Of a stretch of DNA of 64,000 nucleotides, positions 18,540-27,900 are shown in pieces (position 1 is the stretch's first letter; each line of letters opens with the position of its first letter). The DNA lies in assembly GCA_023439125.1 (NCBI GenBank), contig JAEXOU010000008.1:102063-166062 (forward strand), written 5' to 3'. Origin of the DNA: Bacillota bacterium. GTDB lineage: Bacteria; Bacillota; Clostridia; Lachnospirales; Lachnospiraceae. Under the pieces are notes generated by a model. The model saw only the letters and a program-made list of their open reading frames with translations, was not told the DNA's origin and ran no database searches. Both the position numbers and the translations under genes were made by a program.

Positions 18540-19058
18540 ATGAAGAAACTATGCTATATCTTATTAATCACTTTGTTAATGATATCTGGATGTTCCAACA
18601 ATAAAGAAGAGATAGAGGCACTAAAACATACTATTGAGGAAAAGGATATTACTATATCTGATTTAAAGAAAGAATTAGATGACATAAAAATAATAATGAA
18701 TAAACTGGTCTCTGAATTGTCTATATATAAATATGTCTCGGACGAACCACTTGTTGATTTAATTCCATTGCAAGGGCCATATGATAATTATGAAGCGATT
18801 TTAAGTGAGATGGGATCTAAAATACAAGGCAAGATAAGTAACGTTTGTGGAAATCAAGGATTAACTTCTATTACGTTTGATATTACATCGGATAATGGAG
18901 CAATTTATCCAGCTTTTCTGTCTTTCAACGATGATTTTGATGACATAGAGTGCATTACTATATATATAAACTCTGAGCTTTGTTATTGCTGGTTTAGTGA
19001 ATCTTTGTGGCCAATTGGTACTGGTGAATGGTTTCTTGACAGATTATCAGGAGAATAA
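18540..19058 (+). CDS. Prophage-carried lipoprotein with coiled coil
   Basis: 172 residues. Signal peptide with lipobox M-I-S-G-C near residues 14-18, then a heptad-patterned coiled coil (about 20-60, rich in E, I, K and L), then a compact C-terminal domain I do not recognise. AAGGAGG lies 10 bp upstream. It is transcribed opposite to the adjoining lysis genes and is the first gene inside attL, with two small genes behind it and a terminator at 19482. Likely a lysogenic-conversion protein on the host surface; superinfection exclusion is a possible but unproven role. Confidence 0.75.
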   Translation: MKKLCYILLITLLMISGCSNNKEEIEALKHTIEEKDITISDLKKELDDIKIIMNKLVSELSIYKYVSDEPLVDLIPLQGPYDNYEAILSEMGSKIQGKISNVCGNQGLTSITFDITSDNGAIYPAFLSFNDDFDDIECITIYINSELCYCWFSESLWPIGTGEWFLDRLSGE

Positions 19059-19061
19059 GTA

Positions 19062-19226
19062 ATGAGTAGGCTAGAAGATCAATACATAGAATTAATGAAA
19101 CGCAATCGAGATTTGCGAATGGAAATACTGCTCCTTGCTGATGAATTACAGGAACAAGATAAGATGATCAGCACGAAAGAGATAGCTGATAAATTAGTAG
19201 AATTGCTTAGTCAGGGGAGGGATTGA
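19062..19226 (+). CDS. Small coiled-coil protein, unknown
   Basis: 54 residues (start M-S-R-L-E-D-Q-Y), nearly all predicted helix with E/L/I heptads; no membrane segment. It starts 3 bp after the lipoprotein stop, with AGGAGAATAAGTA upstream, so it is translated from the same message. No homologue recognised. Confidence 0.6.
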   Translation: MSRLEDQYIELMKRNRDLRMEILLLADELQEQDKMISTKEIADKLVELLSQGRD

Positions 19227-19228
19227 CA

Positions 19229-19477
19229 TTGACTTTATGTATCGTAGTAGCTATTATTATTTTACTAGTAGATAAATACCAAAAATCGAAAATCGGTACA
19301 GAAGAATGGTTGCAGAAAAATGAATCAAGCCCATATATGAGGGCGGTCAAAAAACAATATATTTATACGAAGTTAAAGCCAACGCAAGAGGAATTAAATG
19401 CTTACAAAAAAAATAGAAGGCAAGGACTGGGAAAAGAAATATTAATTAAGATTATAAGAGCTAAATACTATAAATAA
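19229..19477 (+). CDS. Small single-pass membrane protein
   Basis: 82 residues from a TTG at 19229, chosen because GGGGAGGG ends about 8 bp before it; an in-frame TTG at 19223 sits too close to that site. One N-terminal membrane segment (about 2-13), then a charged cytoplasmic tail rich in Lys and Glu. It is third and last gene of the left-end cassette, followed directly by a terminator. Function unknown. Confidence 0.55.
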   Translation: MTLCIVVAIIILLVDKYQKSKIGTEEWLQKNESSPYMRAVKKQYIYTKLKPTQEELNAYKKNRRQGLGKEILIKIIRAKYYK

Positions 19478-19481
19478 AAAT

Positions 19482-19507
19482 AGCCCCAAGGAGTAGTCCC
19501 TGGGGCT
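19482..19507. terminator. Bidirectional terminator between left cassette and endolysin gene
   Basis: Near-perfect stem of AGCCCCA(A)GG with CCCTGGGGCT around AGTAGT; A-rich before and T-rich after it. It serves the left cassette (plus) and the lysis operon (minus). Confidence 0.85.
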
Positions 19508-19513
19508 TAACTT

Positions 19514-20161
19514 TTATAACTTGGCTATCATATCATCAATGGCCTTTACTCTCATATGTAAATCATCTATTGCAGTATTTGTCTTTTTGCCTCTAATACC
19601 ATCCTCGGTAAGTCCATATCCAAACTCATTAAGTTTAATCTGTAAGTCTTTTACTGTTGGTATATCAACCACTACTGCAGTATGTCCTTGTCTCCATAAG
19701 ATATCACCCTCTTGCAAATATTTTGCTGAGGTTAGATACTTTTTATCTGTAAGGATATCAAACTGCTTAGTAGCCTTTATAGCATTAAGCTGAGTTGCCG
19801 TGCTTATGCTTGATGATATCTTAATACCTGACGCATTGATACATACTGCAACCATTGCAGAACAATCAGTATCACAATTTACTTTAATCTTTGATATATC
19901 AAAATTAACCGCCTGTGCTTGTTTAAAGAGCGATAGACGGTTATATTGATTATACCCTATGTGATTGTTGTTTGCTATATCTTTTGCGACCTGAGCGATT
20001 CTTGAAGCTACTGCTTTATCTTTTGCACGAATAACACTTGTCCATCCAGTGCCACTCTTATACCAATCCCAAATTGCTACTTCCTTACCAGTTGAGTCCC
20101 CAGGTTTTCCGCCCGAGCTACGACCAGCCTCATCGTAAACTGCATGAGCCAACTTAATCAT
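19514..20161 (-). CDS. Endolysin: NlpC/P60-like peptidase/amidase with PG-binding domain
   Basis: 215 residues. The catalytic part has C-D-T-D-C-S-A near residues 95-101 and a following G-D-I-L-W...G-H-T-A-V-V-V near 151-165, the Cys and His blocks of NlpC/P60-type cell-wall hydrolases. A short C-terminal peptidoglycan-binding repeat (L-Q-I-K-L-N-x-F-G-Y near 172-181, then D-G-I-R-G) follows. There is no signal peptide, so export depends on the adjoining holin. It is the last gene of the minus-strand lysis cassette. Confidence 0.88.
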   Translation of the reverse strand: MIKLAHAVYDEAGRSSGGKPGDSTGKEVAIWDWYKSGTGWTSVIRAKDKAVASRIAQVAKDIANNNHIGYNQYNRLSLFKQAQAVNFDISKIKVNCDTDCSAMVAVCINASGIKISSSISTATQLNAIKATKQFDILTDKKYLTSAKYLQEGDILWRQGHTAVVVDIPTVKDLQIKLNEFGYGLTEDGIRGKKTNTAIDDLHMRVKAIDDMIAKL

Positions 20162-20163
20162 GA

Positions 20164-20469
20164 CTAACCCTCCTTCGGATAGAGTTCATTGACAATACCC
20201 TCGATAAGCGCATCAACCTGGTCACTGGATAAGCTGACGTTCTTTGCAATAAGTAACTCCTTCAGTTTTTTAGTTACATAATCTTTTTTATCAGCCCCAC
20301 CACGAATCGTCTGCTCTGCAGCTTGTACAAACTTATAGGCCCACGTCATTATTTCTTCCAACTTGGTTCCTTCAAGTTTCGCTTTAATCCAAGGTACTAA
20401 GTACCTTACAATAGCTCCGATAACCAAAACAATCACTGCCTTTAATACATTAAACAATAAATCACTCAT
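20164..20469 (-). CDS. Phage holin, LL-H type
   Basis: 101 residues with one N-terminal membrane segment (about 5-27), an amphipathic helical middle (E-E-I-M-T-W-A-Y-K-F-V-Q-A-A-E-Q) and a Lys-rich region, the layout of the LL-H holin family. It forms the membrane lesions that release or activate the endolysin coded 2 bp downstream, and overlaps the upstream membrane-protein gene by 4 bp. Confidence 0.82.
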   Translation of the reverse strand: MSDLLFNVLKAVIVLVIGAIVRYLVPWIKAKLEGTKLEEIMTWAYKFVQAAEQTIRGGADKKDYVTKKLKELLIAKNVSLSSDQVDALIEGIVNELYPKEG

Positions 20470-20678
20470 TCTTCTACCTCTTTCTTTTTCTCTGATTTTT
20501 TTATTCCACTAAGAGCCCATAGCTCGACTGTTGTAAAACTAAACCATCCGGCCACTAACGTTCCTGGTTCATTACCAGTATGATAAAATACAAATAAAAC
20601 AGCTCCTGCGAATAACGCATTCAGCGCAATCACAAGAGCTACTATCACCTTGCTATATTTCTTTTTCTTCCTGATCAT
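20466..20678 (-). CDS. Small two-helix membrane protein of the lysis cassette
   Basis: 70 residues: basic start M-I-R-K-K-K-K, two membrane segments (about 11-31 and 38-57), basic/acidic tail. Its size and place between XhlA and the holin suggest a second holin or antiholin. It overlaps both neighbours by 1-4 bp, so translation is coupled. Confidence 0.65.
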   Translation of the reverse strand: MIRKKKKYSKVIVALVIALNALFAGAVLFVFYHTGNEPGTLVAGWFSFTTVELWALSGIKKSEKKKEVEE

Positions 20679-20941
20679 TACATACCAGCCCCAATCTTAA
20701 TAAATGCTATCACAATACTAACTCCAGCTGATATAACACTTGCGACTAATGTTCTTGCTAACCATTTGTTGCGTTCTCTCAAATCATCGATATCTCTTTG
20801 CTGCTGTTCTGCTTTTTCAAATGTTTTTAGTATGCTTCTCTGATTTTCGTATACTTGGTCCTTGATTTTATCATAGCTGTCTAACTTAACCTCTATCTTG
20901 GTTAATCTGTCTAATACTTCTCTCTCGAATCCGTTTTCCAT
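20678..20941 (-). CDS. xhlA: XhlA-family haemolysin/lysis protein
   Basis: 87 residues from the ATG at 20941, preceded by GGAGGATGAG. Amphipathic coiled coil with E-V-K-L-D-S-Y-D-K near residues 18-28, then one C-terminal membrane segment (about 65-85): the standard XhlA layout. XhlA is a membrane-attached partner in lysis of PBSX-like phages. First gene of the lysis cassette; a terminator hairpin lies just upstream. Confidence 0.82.
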   Translation of the reverse strand: MENGFEREVLDRLTKIEVKLDSYDKIKDQVYENQRSILKTFEKAEQQQRDIDDLRERNKWLARTLVASVISAGVSIVIAFIKIGAGM

Positions 20942-20961
20942 CTCATCCTCCATTCTTTACT

Positions 20962-20987
20962 AAAAAAAGAGACGCTTATCGTCTCTT
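20962..20987 (-). terminator. Terminator upstream of the lysis cassette
   Basis: Stem AAGAGACG/CGTCTCTT (20967-20974 with 20980-20987) followed on the minus strand by seven T. It would stop late transcription before xhlA, so lysis genes may use partial read-through or their own promoter. Confidence 0.7.
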
Positions 20988-21104
20988 GATTAACATTGCC
21001 ATTAAACCATTTGTAATTGAGTTACAATAAAATCACCAACTTTCTTTCATTATTTACATTTTTTTCAAAATATGTTATAGTTATCAATACAAAGGGGGTA
21101 TAAC

Positions 21105-21728
21105 ATGAAAAAATTTTTAACATTATTATTATCGTTTTGCTTTATGTTGACATTGATAATTCCAGCTCAGGTAAAAGCTGAAACTAAATTAAAACTAAAT
21201 AAAACCAAAGTTACTATGGATGTTGATACCACATTCAAACTTAAACTAGGAAATCTTAAAGGTAATAAATCGAAGTGGTATTCAACAAATAAAGAAGTTG
21301 CTACGGTTTCAAAGTGGGGAACTATAACTGCAAAATCAGAAGGAACTACAACAATTAGAGTTAGATATGATAATAAATTATATAAGTGTTCTGTAACGGT
21401 AAATAAAGTAATTCCAAGCAAACTTACGCTTGAGTGGGATAGTAAAGAAGTAAAATATTTAACCTCTGGTGTTGATTTTACACCTGGTACTTATGATATA
21501 ACTTGTCTTAAAGGCAAGGCACAAATGGTTATATATACATCTCAAGAAATGGTAGGAGTGGACTATAAAATATTTGGAATGCTAGTCGACGAAAACACAA
21601 CGTTAAATGAGAATTATGCTGGCACATTAAGGCTTACAACGTATACTAAAGTGAAATTGGATGAAGGATATGTAATAAGATTAGATGATTCAGGTTATTT
21701 TAAAATTCAATTTTCACTCTCTGAATAA
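21105..21728 (+). CDS. Secreted BIG2 (Ig-like) protein, prophage cassette gene
   Basis: 207 residues. Sec signal peptide (M-K-K-F..., hydrophobic core to about residue 22, cleavage near A-E-T). A BIG2 Ig-like domain spans about 28-98, with the signature W-Y-S-T-N-K-E-V-A-T-V-S near 57-68 and G-T-T-T-I near 79. The remaining 105 residues form a second beta-rich domain I cannot name. No cell-wall anchor is seen. It is opposite to all neighbouring late genes and fenced by terminators on both sides, with AAGGGGG upstream, the classic build of a moron expressed from the lysogen. Confidence 0.85.
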   Translation: MKKFLTLLLSFCFMLTLIIPAQVKAETKLKLNKTKVTMDVDTTFKLKLGNLKGNKSKWYSTNKEVATVSKWGTITAKSEGTTTIRVRYDNKLYKCSVTVNKVIPSKLTLEWDSKEVKYLTSGVDFTPGTYDITCLKGKAQMVIYTSQEMVGVDYKIFGMLVDENTTLNENYAGTLRLTTYTKVKLDEGYVIRLDDSGYFKIQFSLSE

Positions 21729-21742
21729 ATATAAATAGAAAT

Positions 21743-21782
21743 AAAAGATAACCTAATTAATTCACTTTGGGTTATCTTTTTT
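21743..21782. terminator. Bidirectional terminator between BIG2 gene and tail gene
   Basis: AAAAGATAACC (21743-21753) pairs with GGTTATCTTTT (21770-21780), with A-run before and T-run after, so it works both ways: end of the BIG2 transcript and of the late tail operon. Confidence 0.85.
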
Positions 21783-21825
21783 ATCCTATTTATCAACCTT
21801 GCATGGTTTTATCAATTTACACCAC

Positions 21826-22374
21826 CTATTCTAGCCATATCTTACTTACTTCTATGATGCCACCACCAGAACTTCCAAGTGCGAGAATGTAAACTAAACC
21901 GTTAACGTTTGATAAGTCTACCTCATATTCTGTATTTGTCGGATTGTGCATACTTGTATAAGCAACGACATTACTATAAGTGCCAAAATAATATGTTGTA
22001 GCACAAGCAATAAACCCACATTGTTTATTTGAATCTTTTACTAATCTGTTGAGTTTAATTTTTAATTTATTATATTGTGTTACATCAACCAGTTTTGATG
22101 TGATTGTACCACTCTCTCCACCGTTTAAAATCACCCCAGGCCCTTGAATAAATATGTAGTCTGGATATTTTGTCAATGTTCCATAAAATTGTGCACTTGG
22201 ACCTTTTGTTTCAATCCATAATCCACCCACTTTATAATTTTCAATTCCGGTATCATATAGCACGTTATCTGGTAATGCTCCATTGCTTCCACCATTACCT
22301 GATATGATTAATCCTTTACTTGCCTTACCAATAATAAATCCATTTTGGAAAGCTATTTGTTCGCCTTGTGTCAT
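21826..22374 (-). CDS. Phage tail-tip/receptor-binding accessory protein (putative)
   Basis: About 182 residues from the ATG at 22374, which has GGAGGATAG upstream and overlaps the stop of the preceding tail gene as ATGA. Glycine-rich N-terminus (G-N-G-G-S-N-G near 29-35), beta-rich throughout. It is the last gene of the tail operon, where siphophages keep receptor-binding or fibre proteins. No named family recognised. Confidence 0.6.
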   Translation of the reverse strand: MTQGEQIAFQNGFIIGKASKGLIISGNGGSNGALPDNVLYDTGIENYKVGGLWIETKGPSAQFYGTLTKYPDYIFIQGPGVILNGGESGTITSKLVDVTQYNKLKIKLNRLVKDSNKQCGFIACATTYYFGTYSNVVAYTSMHNPTNTEYEVDLSNVNGLVYILALGSSGGGIIEVSKIWLE

Positions 22375-24539
22375 GTCACTATCCTCCAAGTACAAGGTGC
22401 ACCATCAACGGTTGCCACCTTCCCATCATTATCATACGTCATTGTTGTTGTGGCGATTGTTCCATCATCAAGTGTTTCTGTCAAAACTATTACCTGCCCA
22501 TCTTCATTACAACCAAAAATATAATCCGTAACACCTTGGACGTTTTTAGCTTTAATATCAACAAGTCCACCATCTCCATCAACGCACTTAATATACCTGT
22601 TATTATCGTCGGAAGAAAATTGAAAGCCCTCTCGATACCGCCAAGAGCCATCCACTAACTCACGAGTTCCCCAGTACATTAATCCGTCTCCATTTTGAAT
22701 CTTGTTGGTATAATCAATAACTCCATCTGTCTCATTCCAACGCTTTTTCATGTCAAAGGTGAACTTGTCAAATACATCAGGATTACTTCCATCGACAACA
22801 GCCTGTAGTGATTTAGGGGCTATATGAGCGTGAGAACGCAATGACTGCATACTAACTGGTGAACCATTGGTTCTTATGTTAAGACCATTGTATTCTGAAC
22901 CATCTAATGAACTACCGAATACGTGCGAACGGAAGTCAATAACACCAGTTGCGTTATTACCACTTGCTGTTGTACTGATACCCTCATGACTAAAGTACAA
23001 AGCTTGCTGATCAGTTACGTCAGCTACTTTAATACGACCATTTTGCAAAGACACATAAGCATAATGTTGCTCAGCTGGATTATCTAACCAAGCATAATTG
23101 TATTGGCCAGAGAATACAGATTCACCAGTTTCAAGGTTTATCTGTGAGCCTTCTCCAGTTCTCTCCCCTTCGCTGTCTAACCAGTTAGCAGACTTAACAA
23201 TACCAGTCGTAATATTTGCACCATTGATAACTGTATTACCCTCTGTCTCTAAATCTATAAATGTAGCATAGCCTGTTAGGTCTATCTTATCAGCTGATAT
23301 TTGTATCTCCTCAGGACTAAGATTAATCTCTGCTATCACATCATCCTTTGATACCTTTAAGTCGATACTGTCCGATAACTGACTTATGGATGTCTCTGTT
23401 TTATTCTCCAGGTCAGTAATTGTACTTGTCATTTCCTCAACCGTATTGACTATCTTATGTACTTTACTTTTAAGTGCCTTAATCTCTGTATTGGATGCTA
23501 TAATATTGCTTGCATACTCACTACCCCTTGCCATGTAGTTATCAGATAGTGCCTGAATGCCTGTTAGTGTCCTTTGCATTACATATGTTGTCTTGTTATC
23601 AATCGTGATTAAGTCACCTGGCATAACGTAAGGTAAGCCGATTACATCAGCCTTACAAGGTGTGTAAGGACGGTTAAAGACATTAACGGATAGATTCTGA
23701 GCTATCGCATTCAGTTCGCTAGCGTTCTTGCCGTAACAAAGAAAGTTGCCCTGGATAATAAATGCATTTGTTCCAGAGCCATAAATCCCACCAATATCAT
23801 CACCCTCTGATTTGATTTGTATTTTATCGATTGCCTTGACAGTGTATTCCTCAAATTCAGCCGGACTTGTAAGCATTTCTGTTGTAATCGTCTCGACAGG
23901 TGATGTTGGTAATATAACATGTCGTAGCTTTCCATTACGTCCTATTTGTCCAAAGCAACCGTTTAACTGTTCGCAGGCAAAAAGTACCTCACGTCCACTG
24001 AATTCTGTGGCTGTAATCGTTTTCTCAACTGTCATAGAATCATTTGGTAATGCAGTAAATGAGTCCTCGACTACTCCACAATAATCGCATAGACTTGATC
24101 TAAATTGAGCTAATGTCATACCAGTAAAATTGAGTGCGTTGTACCAGTCCGAAACATCAATATCGAACTTCTTCATCCTGTCATAAGCGACAATATCCTT
24201 AAATCTTAAGTCTGTTTGTTTCTTGGCCGAATCAACTGTAAAGAATCCAAGTTGTACATCTTCATTGTTTGCTGTCGTTTTCAGTTCAAACTCTTGACCT
24301 TTTAAGTTGTCTTCTACATCTGCAACAGTAAGTCTCAAGATTGCTGATTCACAAGCTCCGTACTGCATATATGTAACACTACATATCTTTTCGGTCAACT
24401 CAAATGTATCTTCGACTAGTTTCGTGTTTGTGATAGTGGCTATATCTCCACCAAAAATAAGACTAACTTGTTTATCCATAGTGGACGATACAAGGGGGAT
24501 TCTGTCCGTCTTGAACAATGCTTTAAGTTCATTCGTCAT
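22371..24539 (-). CDS. Phage tail-associated protein (Tal/tail endopeptidase-like)
   Basis: About 722 residues from the ATG at 24539 (GGGGTGAT upstream; TGATG overlap with the preceding stop). N-terminal third resembles the tail hub/Tal protein of Gram-positive siphophages, with E-V-L-F-A-C-E-Q-L-N-G and V-M-P-G-D-L-I-T-I-D. Then comes a coiled coil (about 325-385, I-K-A-L-K-S-K-V-H-K) and a beta-rich C-terminal portion with repeated Y-A/G-T-F motifs and a D-G-E-V-I-V-L end, as in receptor-binding tips. It sits between the distal-tail-like gene and the last tail gene, as expected. Confidence 0.78.
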   Translation of the reverse strand: MTNELKALFKTDRIPLVSSTMDKQVSLIFGGDIATITNTKLVEDTFELTEKICSVTYMQYGACESAILRLTVADVEDNLKGQEFELKTTANNEDVQLGFFTVDSAKKQTDLRFKDIVAYDRMKKFDIDVSDWYNALNFTGMTLAQFRSSLCDYCGVVEDSFTALPNDSMTVEKTITATEFSGREVLFACEQLNGCFGQIGRNGKLRHVILPTSPVETITTEMLTSPAEFEEYTVKAIDKIQIKSEGDDIGGIYGSGTNAFIIQGNFLCYGKNASELNAIAQNLSVNVFNRPYTPCKADVIGLPYVMPGDLITIDNKTTYVMQRTLTGIQALSDNYMARGSEYASNIIASNTEIKALKSKVHKIVNTVEEMTSTITDLENKTETSISQLSDSIDLKVSKDDVIAEINLSPEEIQISADKIDLTGYATFIDLETEGNTVINGANITTGIVKSANWLDSEGERTGEGSQINLETGESVFSGQYNYAWLDNPAEQHYAYVSLQNGRIKVADVTDQQALYFSHEGISTTASGNNATGVIDFRSHVFGSSLDGSEYNGLNIRTNGSPVSMQSLRSHAHIAPKSLQAVVDGSNPDVFDKFTFDMKKRWNETDGVIDYTNKIQNGDGLMYWGTRELVDGSWRYREGFQFSSDDNNRYIKCVDGDGGLVDIKAKNVQGVTDYIFGCNEDGQVIVLTETLDDGTIATTTMTYDNDGKVATVDGAPCTWRIVT

Positions 24540-24946
24540 CAAGTATCACCCCCATACGCAATCAATGTTACTGATATAGGCTCATAAAAAAGCTTACTCT
24601 TTTTCTCTTGTGCTATTGTAAACTCAACATCTGGAACGTAGAAAGTAGCTTCTTCGTAATCATTGGTCTCATCATTCCAGTAAATAAGAGTAGTCGAATC
24701 TCTGGAAGGAAACATTGCTTGTAACGCGCACTTCTGTTCATATGTAAGCATTCCGACGGTTGTGACTGATAATTTGCTTCTCTTAACAGGAAGAATACTC
24801 CTATGGAGCTTTCCATCTCCATCTACGTAGCTGTTTTTATCTGTCCTGATACATGGAGTGCATTTATACCCACCAGGAGCGATAATCGTGCTATCTAGTT
24901 TTGTCGTTCCTTTTTTCAAAAAATATCCTGCAAACTTACACGCCAT
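24539..24946 (-). CDS. Phage tail protein in distal-tail (Dit) position
   Basis: 135 residues, beta-rich, no signal or membrane segment. Located exactly between the tape measure and the Tal-like gene, where siphophages carry the distal tail protein; it is shorter than a usual Dit, and resembles small uncharacterised phage proteins from Clostridia. Overlaps the next gene by one base. AGGAGTGAT ribosome site. Confidence 0.6.
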   Translation of the reverse strand: MACKFAGYFLKKGTTKLDSTIIAPGGYKCTPCIRTDKNSYVDGDGKLHRSILPVKRSKLSVTTVGMLTYEQKCALQAMFPSRDSTTLIYWNDETNDYEEATFYVPDVEFTIAQEKKSKLFYEPISVTLIAYGGDT

Positions 24947-24958
24947 TGGTTATCACTC

Positions 24959-27900
24959 CTATCTGTTTAATAGTTTATATCCGGTAGATTTTGATTGATC
25001 TTCATCTGCCTCGACAATTGCATCTAATATAGCCCTTCCATTTAAATTCAAGGTTATATGCTGACTTCCAGATTGATTGCCTCCCATCTCTGACATTGCT
25101 TCCTTAAATGCTTGCTTCATTGTCGATAATGGAGATACAACCTCTGTTTCTCTTGTATTATCACCAAGCACACCTAAAAATTTACCGTAGTTTGCCGGAA
25201 CAACAGTGCCAGTTGCATAACCATTTACGGATAACGGATTATAAAATTGGTCATTGAATTGCTTAGCTGTTTGCAACCTTAGAGTGATATCTGGCATTTT
25301 AGCATTTTTAATGTTATCCTTAATAGCCTTCAACAGATCCTTAGTCGCTTGCTCTACGCTTGGTATCTTTGCTCTGATCTGCGCTTCCAATTGTTCAGCT
25401 GCTGACTTACCAGTACTTCCCATTAATTCGTTAAGGACCTTAGATTGCTCCTGCGTGGAGACACCGAGAAGTTTAAACAACTCATCAACACTTCCAGCAA
25501 TCTGTGCATCTTTTGCTCCCATTCCTTCGATTACCTTTTGAGGCACCCATTTACCTGCCTTTAGGGCTTTATTTATCATTGTTGTATATTCTGGAGACTT
25601 ACCGATTTGCACACCTATCATGTAATAAATTGCATCAACATCGCCTGCTAATGCTTCCATTTGATAGATTGATGTTAATCCATCTGTTATGCTTTTAGGT
25701 ACTTCTTGTCCAGCAGCAACACATTCAGCTTTTAGCTCTTCAAGTTTTGTTTTACTAGGCTTCATGAATTCAAGTAAATCTTCCAAGTTGCTTCTGGCCA
25801 CACTGTCAAGATTGTCGTATCCATCGTTTAACGTTTCCGCAAGCTGTGGAAAGTATGTCATCAGTCCATCATCGATATATCCTTGGTCAAACCATTCGGT
25901 AACGTCATCAGCGACAACTTTCTTCATTTTTGGGATTGACGCGCCCATCTCTTTTTCAAAAGCATCGGTAAGGGTTGTGATGCTGAATCTCGTAGCGTTA
26001 AGAGCGATTGTTCCTATGTTGCTGAGACGTTCTTTTTTAATTTCAGCGATTGCAGCATCGTAATCCTCGGTTGAAATCTTTCCAGCCCTCACCTCTGCGT
26101 CTAATACCGCTATTGTTTGCGCTACTGAACCGTCATAGTCATCAACATATTGTTGCACTGTATCGGTAATCATATCTGCAAGATCTTTATAAGTATCTGG
26201 AGTAAGTTCAACACCTGAAAATTTCATCTTGATTAGCTCTAAGTTTGCATTATATTCACTAGCAGCTAATTCTTTTAAAATATTGTTCATCTGCGTCTGA
26301 ATCTGTTGTATCTTTTCAGCTTCATCAATTGTTAATAATCCATCTTCCCATGCTTCCGTAACAGCTGCGCTTAGCTTACGACCTAAACTGTCGAGTTCGC
26401 CCTGTATTGCACTGTAAAACTCATTTGTCTTTGTAACGATATTGGTCTTTGTTGAACTATCAGCAAGTAAGAAGTCAAGAGATAACAGAACGGCTTCCTT
26501 CTGTTCAGAAGCATATTGTTGTGTCTTTTCGATGTAGGTGTTAATTGCCTGCTTGTACTGCTCTTGCTCCTGTTCGGTCAGTTCCATGCCTATACCGACT
26601 TTCCAGTTGAGCTTATTAAGGGTATCTACAGCGCCTTGAATTTCTGCTTGTATTCCTTCCAAGTCAGTCCATTCAGTACTAATCACTCCTAACTTATCCA
26701 TCGTACCATTATCAACGATTTCTTTCGCAACTTTACCCATCTCTTCGATTGACAAGGTAATATCTCCAAATCTAGCATTTAGATCATCAAGTTTTGCTTG
26801 CCTCCAAAGTTCATAAAGCGCAGTTCCCAACATTACAAGACCGCCAACTGCTAAGGCAATAATCCCAGCAGGGCTGGTAGACAATAGTCCAATCATACTA
26901 CCAAATTTAGATATTAGCTTGATTACCTCATAAGTGGTAAATGTAGTGACTAACCCAACGATTGCAAGTCCCAGTCCGTCAATACCATCCTTTGCGTCCT
27001 TAACCGTATCAGCAAGCTTGTTACTTCCATCAGTTGTTTCAGTTACTGTTTCAAGACCGTTTGATACACCGCCTAAATCAATCTGTCCAGTGCTGTCTGC
27101 TAAATCACTTGATATCTGATTTAGTTCATCGAATGGCGCTATGTTTTTATTAATCGACTTTGAGGCTTCATCCACTGTATCGCCTATATTGCTGATTCCA
27201 TCAGCTGCCGAATCTGTTGCTTTACCTGTGTTTTGTGCGACCGTATAAATGTTTTTCGATGTACCGAATATGTCGCTAAATATGGAACCTACTGTGTTGG
27301 CCAGTCCAACCATCGAGCTAAGGATACTATTAATTACCCTAAGCCCCGGAATAAATAATTGCATTAGACCATTACCAACAGTACCAAGCAATACTTTAAA
27401 CTCTTCTGTGAGAACTCTTGTAGAGTTTGCCCATGATTCTGATGTTCTTGCAAAGTCCCCTTGTGATATCGCTGTTTTGGCCATGACATAGTTGTACCTT
27501 AGTTGTACCTGTTCAGCTTGTGTCATCTTCTGTATCTTTTTTGTGATTCCTTTTTCAAGAGCAAACTGCTGGAGATTCGCTTCTGTCATGATTACACCGT
27601 ACTTTTTTAGTGCTATCATTTCGCCAGAATAAACACTGTTTAATGCAGTTGCAACCATATCCGTTGAATCATTATAAAATGATGCCATATCTGCCATTCT
27701 CGCAGTTAAGTTAATAGCCATTTCGGACGTCTTTTCAGTTGCTATCCCGATTCCACTCGACATAGCCATCCATGTTGAAGCTGCTTGTTTCGCTGTAAGC
27801 TCAGAAATACCATACATTTCAATACAAGTCTTCGAAAAATTCTCAATTTTGTATGACATATCACCAAACGCAGTATCGACAACGTTCTGTACTTCTTGCA

